Part shown: positions 37,441 through 46,570 of the stretch, in pieces
Layout: every line of letters begins with the position of its first letter
How positions within the stretch are numbered: position 1 is the stretch's first letter
From: Spirogloea muscicola
Taxonomy: Eukaryota > Streptophyta > Zygnematophyceae > Spirogloeales > Spirogloeaceae
DNA length: 64,000 nt
Assembly: GCA_009602725.1 (NCBI GenBank)
Contig: WELB01000010.1
Span: forward strand, 442,027 to 506,026
Reading direction: 5' to 3'
Position numbers and translations under genes: made by a program
The notes under the pieces: model-generated
The model's database searches: none
Told to the model about the DNA's origin: nothing
The model's input: only the letters and a program-made list of their open reading frames with translations

Positions 37441-38196
37441 CGGAGCGCTGCTCTGCCTCGCGCAGGTGCTGCAGCCAATGCGGGCACCTCCACCTCGGTT
37501 GCCTCGTCATGCGCGACGAGCAGGGCATGCACTGAGGACTGGAGCTCTAGCCCAAGTTTCACGAGTGCAGCGAGCTCTTTCCTGCATTCGCTGGAGCCAC
37601 CAGGCATACTCTTGCGGCGGAGCTTCTCCGCTGCCCCGCTGGGCGAGGACACGGAAGCCAAGGCCCAAAAAGTGCCGGATGCAGTAGGCCGGAAGGATCA
37701 CGCTGCAAACACTTCCAAAGCGGGCGACTGTAGGCCACAGCTGCAGTCTGCTACCTCCTCCATTGAGGAAGGTGACGTTGCAATAACGGCATTGCCAGGT
37801 ATTGACGGCGTGGTAGTGGTCTTCACCGACCAGCTGCAGTCACCAAAGTCTGCAAAGAGCTTGTACGAGGATTGGCGAAGAGATTGTGCCGGTTCTGCTG
37901 GTGGGTCTGCCAGGCATCCTTGGCAAGAGGTGGAGGCCAGCAGACCAGCGAGCAGGGCCGAGGAGCTGCTGCCAAGTTGGCAGGCTGCAGAGGCAGCACC
38001 TGGCAAGTCGTCAAAAAGCCAACCACTTCTGCTTGTCTTCACGGTGCAATGTATACTGGTCGCCCTTTACTTGACCAGCGTAGCGCTCAAGGCTGCCGAG
38101 CTAACCTTCCGCCTCACGTTCTGGCCGGTCGTGCTCCTCATTGGAGGTCAAGTCTTCATTCAGATAGCCTTTCTTCGCGTTGACAACTCCGTCTAG
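37441..38196 (+). CDS. Unrecognised protein with two C-terminal membrane segments
   Basis: A long open frame runs from 37441 to the stop at 38196. An AG acceptor at 37464-37465 (GCAG then GTGCTGCAGCCAATG) suggests the visible part is the last exon. The middle is hydrophilic (EDTEAKAQKVPDAVGRKD, LYEDWRRDCAG). The end has two hydrophobic helices (LLLVFTVQCILVALYLTSVA and LTFWPVVLLIGGQVFIQIAF) and finishes RVDNSV. I do not recognise a family. An upstream frame from ATG 37119, rich in Gly, Ala and Ser, could be a targeting first exon, but I cannot prove the splice. It may be an organelle or endomembrane tail-anchored protein. Confidence 0.5.
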   Translation, partial: RSAALPRAGAAANAGTSTSVASSCATSRACTEDWSSSPSFTSAASSFLHSLEPPGILLRRSFSAAPLGEDTEAKAQKVPDAVGRKDHAANTSKAGDCRPQLQSATSSIEEGDVAITALPGIDGVVVVFTDQLQSPKSAKSLYEDWRRDCAGSAGGSARHPWQEVEASRPASRAEELLPSWQAAEAAPGKSSKSQPLLLVFTVQCILVALYLTSVALKAAELTFRLTFWPVVLLIGGQVFIQIAFLRVDNSV

Positions 38197-39000
38197 CATT
38201 AGCCACTTGCTGTGATGCTACTCACCTCCTTTTCAACCCCTTGTACTTATAGCTTCGTACTTCTATGGGCACGGCCCAGAGAAGTAACGAAGTGATAGTC
38301 CCTGCCACTGAGAGACCACCTTAGATCTTTACACTCCAAGATGTAAATCTATGATTGCGCACAGAAGCAGAAGTGAAGACGCGTGGTGCGCATGAACCGA
38401 AAGGGAGGTCAAAGCAAGCCAGTACACTGAAGGAGCAGAGCGCAGATCCACTACTTAGATATAGCTATCCGAAGTCGGCAGCATGGAGGAGCTAACTAGC
38501 CTTACTGCATATCGCGTATGGAAAAAAGCACCTCACTGAAGGCTGAAGTTACTCACGAGCAATAAGTGCTATGCAGTATGCTACAGTGTGCAATATTTAT
38601 CATGGATGTGCAACTTCAAGGTGCAAGCATTCTAGACACTGAACAACTGCGCACCAGCAGTATGCGTGCTGCTTGCATCACTCAGTGCAGGTCAGAAGAG
38701 CCCTTTGCACCCTGTGTCACAAATAAAAAGGTTGGTAGTAGGACAGCCACCCATCACCTGGTACCAAGTGCTGCAATCGCCCCCCCTAGGCACAGTGGCT
38801 GAGGACACAACTGTCCAACAGCCAATGCATACTTCAAAGGGGACTACAGCAAAGGACAGCACAGTGACTCATGCACGGCCTTAAGTGAGGTGCGCACTTA
38901 TTGGTTGTAAATCATGGTTGAGCAGGCAAAGCTGCTGTTTGTGAGGACTCATATCTCTCCATAGACTGCTCTCCACTAACTTGCATAACCAGGTGCTACC
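38197..39000. other. Intergenic, nothing recognised
   Basis: Between two gene 3' ends. No long frame, hairpin repeat or RNA gene is seen. The frame at 38566-38802 looks accidental. Confidence 0.55.
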
Positions 39001-40348
39001 CTATGACTCAGCCGGAGGAGGAGCGTCCGAGGTGGTAACTGTGGTGCCCCAGTTTGCAGGGGGGACTGTGACACGGCCAGCGATGCGGTCAAGATCACGC
39101 TGGCCATCCGACGTTATTCTCCGCCCGCTGCCACAGACAAGCATTCGGATGTCAAAAATGCAACCAGCAGGGACAGGTGTGCATCATCACACGCAGCCTT
39201 TGGCGGCCATTAAACAAGGAGCTCCACAGTCGTTTAGCAACGTAACAAAGCCACGTGCTTGACAGACCACTCACCCCTTGGTATCCAACTCCACGATCTT
39301 GATACGCTCCAGCTGCTGCAGCACGTGCCGCGCTATGGAACCACTGCTCTTGGCAAAGTGCGAAGGCTTGCTACCTCTCCGCTTCCGCCCGCCTGCGCCA
39401 AAGACAATGATAGATAGTTTGTGTGAATAGGAGTCCAGAATATGGAGCCCCAACATTCCCATCCCAAGCAAATCCTAGTCCCGACTTCCAAGACCTTTCT
39501 CGCTTACATCCATCATAATCAGGGTTGCTTTGCATTGGTGAAGCAACAAGAGCGTCTCATGAGCATAGATGCAATGAACAGCAGTGCAAGCGGTGCCAAG
39601 CGCGCATGTACCGCACGACCACACCAAGAGCGCCCCTTGTAAGCATAATTAAGCATAATACCAATCACGAGCACGGCCAAGCAGCGAGCATGTACCGTAT
39701 ATCTTCTTGAAAGCGCCCACGCCAATCCCCTGCCGCAGGTAAATCTTCCTCGCCATGGAGGCTGCAAGTACCACACCAAGCATCTTTAACACCTAATGAG
39801 CTTGAGGCCTCGCAGATGTGGCAACGTCAGTACTGCCGCATGAAATAGAGCAATGGCAAGGACGTCGCCTCAAGCAGCACGAGAGAGGCGTGCGTTTTCG
39901 GCTCACCGGCGCGGATGTAGAACCAGTCCGCGTCGTACGGGGCGAGCTCCTTGAAGGCAGCAGTCTTCACCAGGTCGCCCCATGACGGCACTTCAATCTG
40001 CCAACAGTGCGGCGCATGGTTCACGGTGTCAGCCGAGTAGAACCGCGGCTGTCACAGCACCCTCTTGCATCTCAACCAAACTCCATGGCGGACCGTACCG
40101 GCTACCTTTCCCTCCATACCCTCGAGTCAGGAAGCCCATAAGGAGTGCAATGCACAACCCGGCTGCCCCACTGACAGCAGCCAGGGCGGCTGCAGAGCTT
40201 GCGGTGAGCGACCGCCTCCGCCGCCACCACTGAGCTCAACGGGTACGGAACGCGCTGCTACCTTGCCGGTGCGCTTCAGATGCGCGGCGTAGGCCCGCAC
40301 GAAGTCGTGCGACGGCACGTCCTTCACCGTCTTGGCGGCTGCCGCCAT
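39001..40348 (-). CDS. RPS19: Small ribosomal subunit protein eS19
   Basis: Component of the 40S subunit head, needed for 18S rRNA maturation. Five exons in frame on the minus strand: 40348-40262, 39997-39907, 39761-39696, 39392-39275 and 39127-39001, 162 residues. Exon 1 reads [20 protein letters not shown]. Exon 2 has [20 protein letters not shown] and DADWFYIRA, exon 3 [20 protein letters not shown], exon 4 [20 protein letters not shown] and exon 5 [18 protein letters not shown]. Typical plant eS19 is about 143 residues; here the chain runs on for about 20 more (ending SDAPPPAES), an unusual C-terminal extension. All introns are GT-AG and phases match. A telo-box-like sequence lies upstream. 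Intact. Confidence 0.96.
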
Positions 40349-40530
40349 GGCCGCCGCCGCCGCCGCCGCCGCTGCCGCCGCGCTGGCGCGCCGCGCACAG
40401 ACGCCGCGGTTGACGCTACGCTCGCGAGCGCGACGCCGTTGCCGGAGGCGGCGCCTTCGGCGTCGGCGGCGGCGGCGGCGACGGCGGCGATGCCGCGGGC
40501 GGGAGGCCGCAGCTAGGTGAACGGGGCCTG
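40349..40530 (-). promoter_or_regulatory. GC-rich leader/promoter of eS19 with GCC repeats
   Basis: Upstream of the eS19 start codon, rich in GCC/GGC triplets (40340-40380 and 40440-40490). No TATA box is visible. Open frames in both directions here are repeat artefacts. Confidence 0.5.
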
Positions 40531-40548
40531 AGAGGGTTGGGGTTTTCG
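40531..40548 (-). promoter_or_regulatory. Telo-box-like site upstream of eS19
   Basis: Minus-strand CGAAAACCCCAACCC resembles the telo-box (AAACCCTAA) that is common in promoters of plant ribosomal protein genes. It lies about 190 bases before the start codon. The match is imperfect. Confidence 0.3.
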
Positions 40549-41224
40549 GGGGGGGGGTGTCTTAAACCCCGACGCTCGGCCGGGCCCTGCCAGCCGCCCG
40601 ATCGACTGAGCGCCATCGACGGCTTGCATCGCGGGGACCCGCGCTTTTTGAGGACCTTCCATCTGTCAATGTGCTTGCATTCGTACTCGGTCGCTCAGCC
40701 CTCCATCACTCAATACACACTCCGATTTCTTCCATCTGAAGGCTACACAAAGCGAAGCTGAATGCTGAAGGGGGTGTACAGTGGGGAAGCCGGGCTGAAT
40801 GGGAAAATAATACCTCCACAAGCGACCACCCACAGTTTCAAAATGCTAATTGTGGAAAAGACAAACGGCTTATCATCAGTCGCAGTCACAACAGGCGGGG
40901 CAGTGCCCCTTGCCGTCTCTTTGCAGCGTTCCTATACTTGATTCCCTCTGTGCCTTTAGCGCTTTTCCCTGGCCCCTTCGAACCTTGTTCAATTTATCTG
41001 CAGCTTTCTTCTCTTTTCTGGGCTGGCCTCTCACACTCCTTCGCACTCCGGCTCCTTCAGACCTTGTCCATACCTTTGGGCTGGCCTTTCCCAGCCACCA
41101 GTCAATCTGGCCGCGCTTTCTTTCCCGCCCTTTTGGTCCTTGTTCATTCCTTACGTACTTGGCCGTTTGGCCTTTGTTTGTGCCAAATACACCCAAAAAA
41201 ATAACCTTATAAGGGCTAGCCACT
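40549..41224. other. Intergenic with tail fragments
   Basis: Near 40660-40730 there is a family C tail remnant (GTCAATGTGCTTGCATTCG, ACTCGGTCGCTCAGCCCTCC) like 5170-5230. Near 41020-41100 are two hairpin-core copies (GGGCTGGCCTCTCACACTCC; GGGCTGGCCTTTCCCAGCC). No gene. Confidence 0.6.
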
Positions 41225-42680
41225 CACAGAAGATTCCGTGCATTAGAAAGAAATGTAGGCCAAATGGCCAAGTACAAAGGCAAGCACATCTAGAGATCTA
41301 CATAACCTACAGCACATTGACACGCTCAATAACACGGGTCAAAACATAAAGGTCACTACTCGATGCATGAATACCAGATGCCAGAAACGGAGCCCTTCTG
41401 CCACCAACTAGAGCTCGCCCAGCTTTCTGGTGCAAGGCACTAGCCTGAGCACGCTGCAAACAGGCCGAAACTCGTCGTCGCAAGAGCGACAGATAGGCAG
41501 CTGGCAAGCCCATGTCAGCCGGAACCACATCTGCACGTCGAGTGTAACCTAGATTGTCGATGTTTTGCAGGAGATTGTGGAAACGAGGATCCAGACAGCC
41601 AAAGGTGTCGATTGCCGCTGGCAGGAGCTGATCGCATTGGGGGTAATCGGAGTAATGCCGCAATTTTCGTTGTTCTGCGCCGCCCACTGCGTGCCCAGCG
41701 ATGTGTGTCGATGCTGGGCCTTTATATGCCTCCGTAACAACAACGTCGACCAGGGCCCGTGGTCCTCCACCAGGTTGCACGCCCACAATGTCAAGTGTGC
41801 GGCGATGATGACGTCCCTGGGCGTCCGTGGTGATAGGCATGATATTGTTGACTTCCACGACCGCACGGTAGCCTGCGTCGCGCATCAAGCCCGCCAGGGC
41901 ATGGCGAAGGAGGTTGTGAATGCCCACCACTTCTGGTCCAGTGGGACATCTCAGCATGTGAGTGGCGAGCACAGCACCCTCTGCACGGAAGCCGCACTCG
42001 CACTGGCGCACCCCAATCAGGCAGTTAGGTGGGAGGCCGAGGAAGAGTTGAAGCGACGTCCGAAAGGCCTCGGAGCTGATGCTGAAGGCGTTGGCGACGG
42101 GGGGAGAGGTGATCCAGTCAGTGGCACCAGGTGTGGCCAGAGAAGTAAGTCTTGCCAAGCTCCTTGGATTGTTCTGAATCTCTGGCAGCCTCACTCAACC
42201 TTCTGCGGCGTTCGCCTTCCACTGCCGTAACCAGTCTGGATTGTGCTCCTCTACTAGAAGCTTGGGCGAGGGCAGAGAATGGTGTGAGTAGGGGTTGGAG
42301 AGAGGGGAAAGAGCTGATGGCTGAGTCGCGGATGCTCCTCAGATCCGCTTGGAAGGGGAAGGAGCCTTTCTCCACATTGCGTACAGGGTCGTGGAGGCAA
42401 GGGAAGCGCATGGGGAGCAGGGAGGCGATCTCGTGCCAGCAGCCCAGGAAGGCTGCTTGCGCCGTCTGCTCCAACGACCGGCAGCCAGGGCCGCCCATGC
42501 GAGTAGGGAGGGAGGCCTGGAGGGAAGCTGAAGCTGAGGGAAAAGATGAAGAATGTAGCAAGGATGCCAGGGACTGCAGAATGGAGTTATCATATTCCTT
42601 GTAGAGCTCCGCCACCATGCCCAAGGGGGCGACTGTCCGTTGCAGATAGCAAGCCCGTTGGCCGATGCAGCGGGTGACGA
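41225..42680 (-). mobile_element. 5'-truncated RLE-type LINE, family C (near-twin of 50190-51660)
   Basis: Two overlapping minus-strand frames, 42624-42118 (MVAELYKEYDNSILQSLASL; GCWHEIASLLPMRFPCLHDP) and 42194-41307, cover the RT thumb to C-terminus. The knuckle is CECGFRAEGAVLATHMLRC (C-x-C-x11-H-x3-C). The endonuclease region reads HHRRTLDIVGVQPGGGPRAL and VDVVVTEAYKG, and the end is QKAGRALVGGRRAPFLASG. The 3' tail ends in the family C motif with TTGGCCATTTGGCC. One frameshift separates the two frames near 42150. The 5' break is at about 42680. The second copy, on the plus strand 9 kb away, is nearly identical by eye. Confidence 0.85.
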
Positions 42681-42719
42681 TTTAGGATCACAGCCGTCGC
42701 TGTATTGAATGAGCTGGTC

Positions 42720-42990
42720 CTAGGCGGGGGGGCATTCGCCAGCTATTCGCTCCTTTCCGGCGTTTCCCAGGCAATTGCTTTGCATCGCCGGGCTGGTCGC
42801 GCCCTTGCAGCAGCCACTGGTCTGCGCAGCGGGGTTGCTCTTCCTCCCCTAAGCTCATCTGACTTCCTACTGCTGACACGGGGTATTGAGGGCGCCCTGT
42901 CTGCCTACTCCGTCAAGAACACCTGTATGCATCTGGCTGGCAGGTTACAGCCGATTCTTTAATATCAGCAGCCGCATTTCTTTCCGGCGG
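42720..42990 (+). mobile_element. LINE family D coda and tail
   Basis: Reads ALHRRAGRALAAATGLRSGV, then SSSDFLLLTRG, then the tail CTGTATGCATCTGGCTGG...TACAGCCGATTCTTTAATATCAG...GCCGCATTTC. This links the short dispersed CTGGCTGG/CAGCCG repeat to the C-terminus of a third LINE family. It is 5'-truncated. Confidence 0.7.
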
Positions 42991-44690
42991 CTTACATTTT
43001 ACGACTTGCAAGTGGGAAAAGGCTTCTTTGAGCAGCCATCCTTTAGTGCTTTCCAGGGTGGTCTACAGCTTCCGACTCGTATCACTTTGTTCTCGTTTCA
43101 GACTTTGTTCTTTCTTCGGAAAGTAAGCTTCTAAGAGGGGCGAGGGGTGTGCGGCGCAAAAAAGAAAGGACGAATTTTCCTTTGTGGGCTGGCTTTTCAC
43201 AGTCTTCGCTTCCTCTCGGGAAAGGTGCTTCTCTTCCTCAGTCATGCCCCTATAATGATATCGTTTCTGAATTTTATCACTAACACTGCATTGTCAGGTC
43301 GGCTTGACCTCCCTTCTTTTCATGCGCACCGCGCCACCAGATTTACGAGATCTTTGGGGAAGAGCCTCAGGATGGAAGGGCGAAGAAGCTCCGTCAGAAT
43401 GGGGGCAATGGCTGTCACAGGCCAGCCCAAGAAGGAATGGCAAGATGAGATAACAAGTAGGCAAGATGAAAATACAATCCTGAACGAATTGATTGCTGGG
43501 AAAGGCCAGCCCAGAAAGAAGATTGTACGGAAGAGAGAAAGCGCGCGGAGCGCATGAAATGAAAGAGAGGCCAATACAAGCCAATACATTGTTTAGGCAG
43601 AGTCTAGGGCAAACCAAACAAGGCTACAGAATACGGAGACCTAAAGTAAGGTGCCTAAGGTGACATTAGTACCCACGGGGGAGCACAAACAAATCTGACA
43701 AGCTAAATGAGAAGCTGGAGCGCCGCCACGAAAGCTGGAGGCCTGACTTAGAGCGCGCCCTGCACGTTGAGAAGAACCAATGCTTGCGAGCGCTGCAAAC
43801 GAAGCGAGAGCCGCATTCTATGACATGCAACTAAGGCCTGCGGAATGCTGGAGTGGCCCAAACTGCCCCCCGAATTCGACGACGCGCATCAACCAGCCGG
43901 GCCAGATGCTGGATCAGGGAGGACCATTTCACGTAGTAGCCTCCGTAGACAGAAGAATGAGAGGAGCTCCGAGCTACTCTCTTCCAGCCACCGCCCTCTG
44001 CTGGAAGCGCTAGCCTTTGCCTCCGTCATGGACGCTTGTATGCATCTGGCTGGCGGTTTACAGCCGATTCTTTAATATCAGCAGCTGCAAGTCTTTTGCT
44101 GGAAGCGCCCACTACCGGAAGCCTCTAATTTTCCACGGGTTCTAGAGGACCCCCTTAGGCAAACACACGAGATTCTCCCCTTCGGCAGCTCATTGCCTCG
44201 TTACCAAAGAAGAAGGTGCTCGCCCATTGAGAAGAGGGGCTAGCAAAGCCAACCCAAAAAGAATGGACAATGTTCAAAGCCAAAGAAATAGGTGCTGAAA
44301 AAGGACTACACTACAAAGTGCAAGACGGTGCAGAGGGAGATGCAGATTACTGCCAGGACTTTGTAAGGCTCGGGTTGGCCTCGCTTTCGTTTCATGTGCA
44401 CCGGCGCGCCTTTCTTCAGCAGGTTACGCACTGCTACCTTATTAGCCCCCCCTTCCTACAGTTGCGTCATACAAAGCGAAACCCAACTCTCTTTGCTCTA
44501 GCTGAACAGCAGTTTTGGCTCGCATTGGCCTCCCTTTCACTCCATACACATCTGCGCCCGCGCCCGTCAAACCCTATTCATTCCCGTAGCAGGACAAGCA
44601 CCGTCCACAGTGCGGCCCCAGAAGTTGTACCTGCTTCAACCGGGTGGGGGGTTGGGAGGATCTAGCGGGCCGAAGCGGAGCGCGGCCTAG
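42991..44690. other. Repeat-rich intergenic region
   Basis: Contains a minus-strand hairpin core near 43416-43435 and 43497-43512 (GGCTGTCACAGGCCAGCCC; GGGAAAGGCCAGCCC), a family D tail at about 44037-44090 (plus), and a family A hairpin tail at 44206-44280 (minus; CTCGCCCATTGAGAAGAGGG). Short frames do not resemble proteins. No gene is supported. Confidence 0.6.
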
Positions 44691-45567
44691 AGCCGCCCGA
44701 TGACCGCACCCCAGGGGCGATCGACCGCCCACGGTGCGTCACATGGCGACCTCCACGTCGGACGGCGACCGGAGCGTGCCACATGGCGGAGTGCCGCCAG
44801 CGACGCGTGGGCGAAGTACGAAGGCATCCTCGGGGATGCCGGTCCCCGAGGGTCCGGCGGCGGCTTGGCGGCGGCTACCCACCACCAGCCCCCCCCCCCC
44901 CATCGCAGCAACTGTCCGGCGGGCCGGACCTACCTTGACTCTCACGCCGCTGGCCCCGCTCTCGCCGCAGGTTCTTGAGACGTCCCGCTCTTACAAATCT
45001 CCTGCAGCCTGTGTGCGCGAGACGCTCGTCTGAAGCCCACAACAACTGCCTCTGGACCGCTGAAAGACGCGCAATGCATCGCGGCGTGCGGTCAAGCGGC
45101 CAGCCGGCCTGGCAGGCATTTGCAGCTGTGTCGTCCCACGTCCCCATCAAACGGCAACCACACCAGCAGATGTATGCTTGGAAGCGGGAAAAATGATTGA
45201 AGGTTCATACAGCGCGCCGCGGCAGGGCTAAATGCAGCCCGCTCTTGCGCTATCCCGCTCCTAGCGCGGCAAAATTGTCCTGGATGGAAGAAAGGGGCCC
45301 TTGCCCACTCTGTCATCAGCGACCACTCTCTCGGCTCATGCGCTCTCCAAAATCTGAAAGCTAAGGTCCTCAAGGCACAGACGTCAGGGCCTGCCATTTG
45401 ATGTGTCGCGTAAGCGAATTGCCTCCTGTGAAGGCTAGTCACATTGGCGATAAAGTTCGGCCACCTGCTGTACAGCTCTTCTTCAGGCTCCAAAGAGTGT
45501 GGCTGTGGCGTGAACAATCAGTGGCAGATTGCTGTCTTCAACTGAAGAAGGTCGTGGCCCGCTGGCC
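44691..45567. other. GC-rich non-coding region downstream of the bHLH gene
   Basis: No recognised coding sequence. 45100-45515 has a minus-strand open frame with no known motif, possibly bHLH 3' UTR. The proline run near 44890 comes from a C10 homopolymer. Confidence 0.45.
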
Positions 45568-46570
45568 TCAGGGCTGCGGCTTCAGGGCAATGGGGCGGTG
45601 CACAGCCTGGCCCAGCCTGTAGCTGTTGGAGCAGGAGTCGAAGGTCGAGCACCTCCGCCTCTTCGAGGGCTCCTGCAGTGCCTCTGCCCTTGCCAGTGCA
45701 AGGGCTGCCTGGCCCTGCTGGGCGAGAATCTTGATCTGAGCCTGCGCATCCAGCTGCATCTTGGCTTGCGCCTGCACGGGGGCATGAGCCTGACTGTACA
45801 CCTGGACCTGAGCCTGCGCCAAGCCCCAGGACCTGGCAGCAGCCGCGACATCTGTGATAGCCTGAGACGTCGCACACGGGTAGGGCGACATCTGCGCGGT
45901 GGTCGCAGGCGGTGGGAGGTTAAAGGCTGAAGAGCGGCACGTGCAATCGCCGCTGCCTGGGTTGTCGTTGCAATTGGTGGCAGGACTCTCCTCCGACTCC
46001 GTTTCCAACTCACTCTCCTCGTCGCAATTGCTGCTCCTGGAGCGCTTGTGGCCACCACGGCCGCTCGGTTGGTGCTGCTCGGCCAGCGCAGACGCTGACT
46101 CCTTGGCAGCAGACGCTGCCTCCTTGGCCTTCCCACCCTCGGTGGCGGCGATGTTGAGGTCAATCGAGCCGTCGCGCAGCTTGTCCAGCTGCTTGTGGAG
46201 GGAGGAGACGTAGTCGAACACCTCCGTCAAGAACGCCGCCGTGTTGGACCGCGCCGAGTGCGGCACGATGGTCCTCAGAGCATCCAGCCTGTGCCACACC
46301 GCCGAGGCCGCGGCAAATGAGCAGAGGCACACCTGTTGGCACAAATTAACGGCTTCACAGCGGTGGGAGACCAGCAGGCCTTGGCGAGCGGCTCTCACCG
46401 GTCATTGATGCGGGCCCGCCGGCGCTGCTCGGCGGCCATGTGACGGGAGGCGCACATGCCGCTGCGCGTGCCGCCGTTGCGGCCGCCGCCAACGGCGCCG
46501 CCACCGCCGCCNNNNNNNNNNNNNNNNNNNNNNNNNNNNNNNNNNNNNNNNNNNNNNNNNNNNNNNNNNG
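45568..46570 (-). CDS. bHLH transcription factor, BIM-like (N-terminus lost in N gap)
   Basis: Nuclear DNA-binding protein of the basic helix-loop-helix class. Exon 1 (gap edge to 46399) ends with the basic region SRHMAAEQRRRARINDR, carrying the H/E/R residues that contact an E-box. Exon 2 (46288-45568) completes helix 1, loop and helix 2: LDALRTIVPHSARSNTAAFL then TEVFDYVSSLHKQLDKL. The splice CG|G restores Arg and phase, with a GT-AG intron of 110 bases. This helix 1-loop-helix 2 is closest in my memory to the BIM1/2/3 family (partners of BES1 in brassinosteroid signalling). Downstream there is a serine/acidic segment, then a coiled, Gln/Ala-rich tail (QAQAKMQLDAQAQIKILAQQ). The 58-N gap at 46512-46569 removes the N-terminal region. 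The BIM subgroup is inferred; the bHLH call is firm. Confidence 0.82.
46512..46569. other. 58-N assembly gap in GC-rich bHLH exon 1
   Basis: Flanked on both sides by GCC/GGC triplet runs, a typical sequencing drop-out. Polyproline and polyalanine frames spanning it are meaningless. Confidence 0.95.

Noticed and set aside
42118-42624. Treating the family C fragment as an active gene
   Set aside because: It is frameshifted and lacks RT motifs A-C, so it cannot encode a working element protein.
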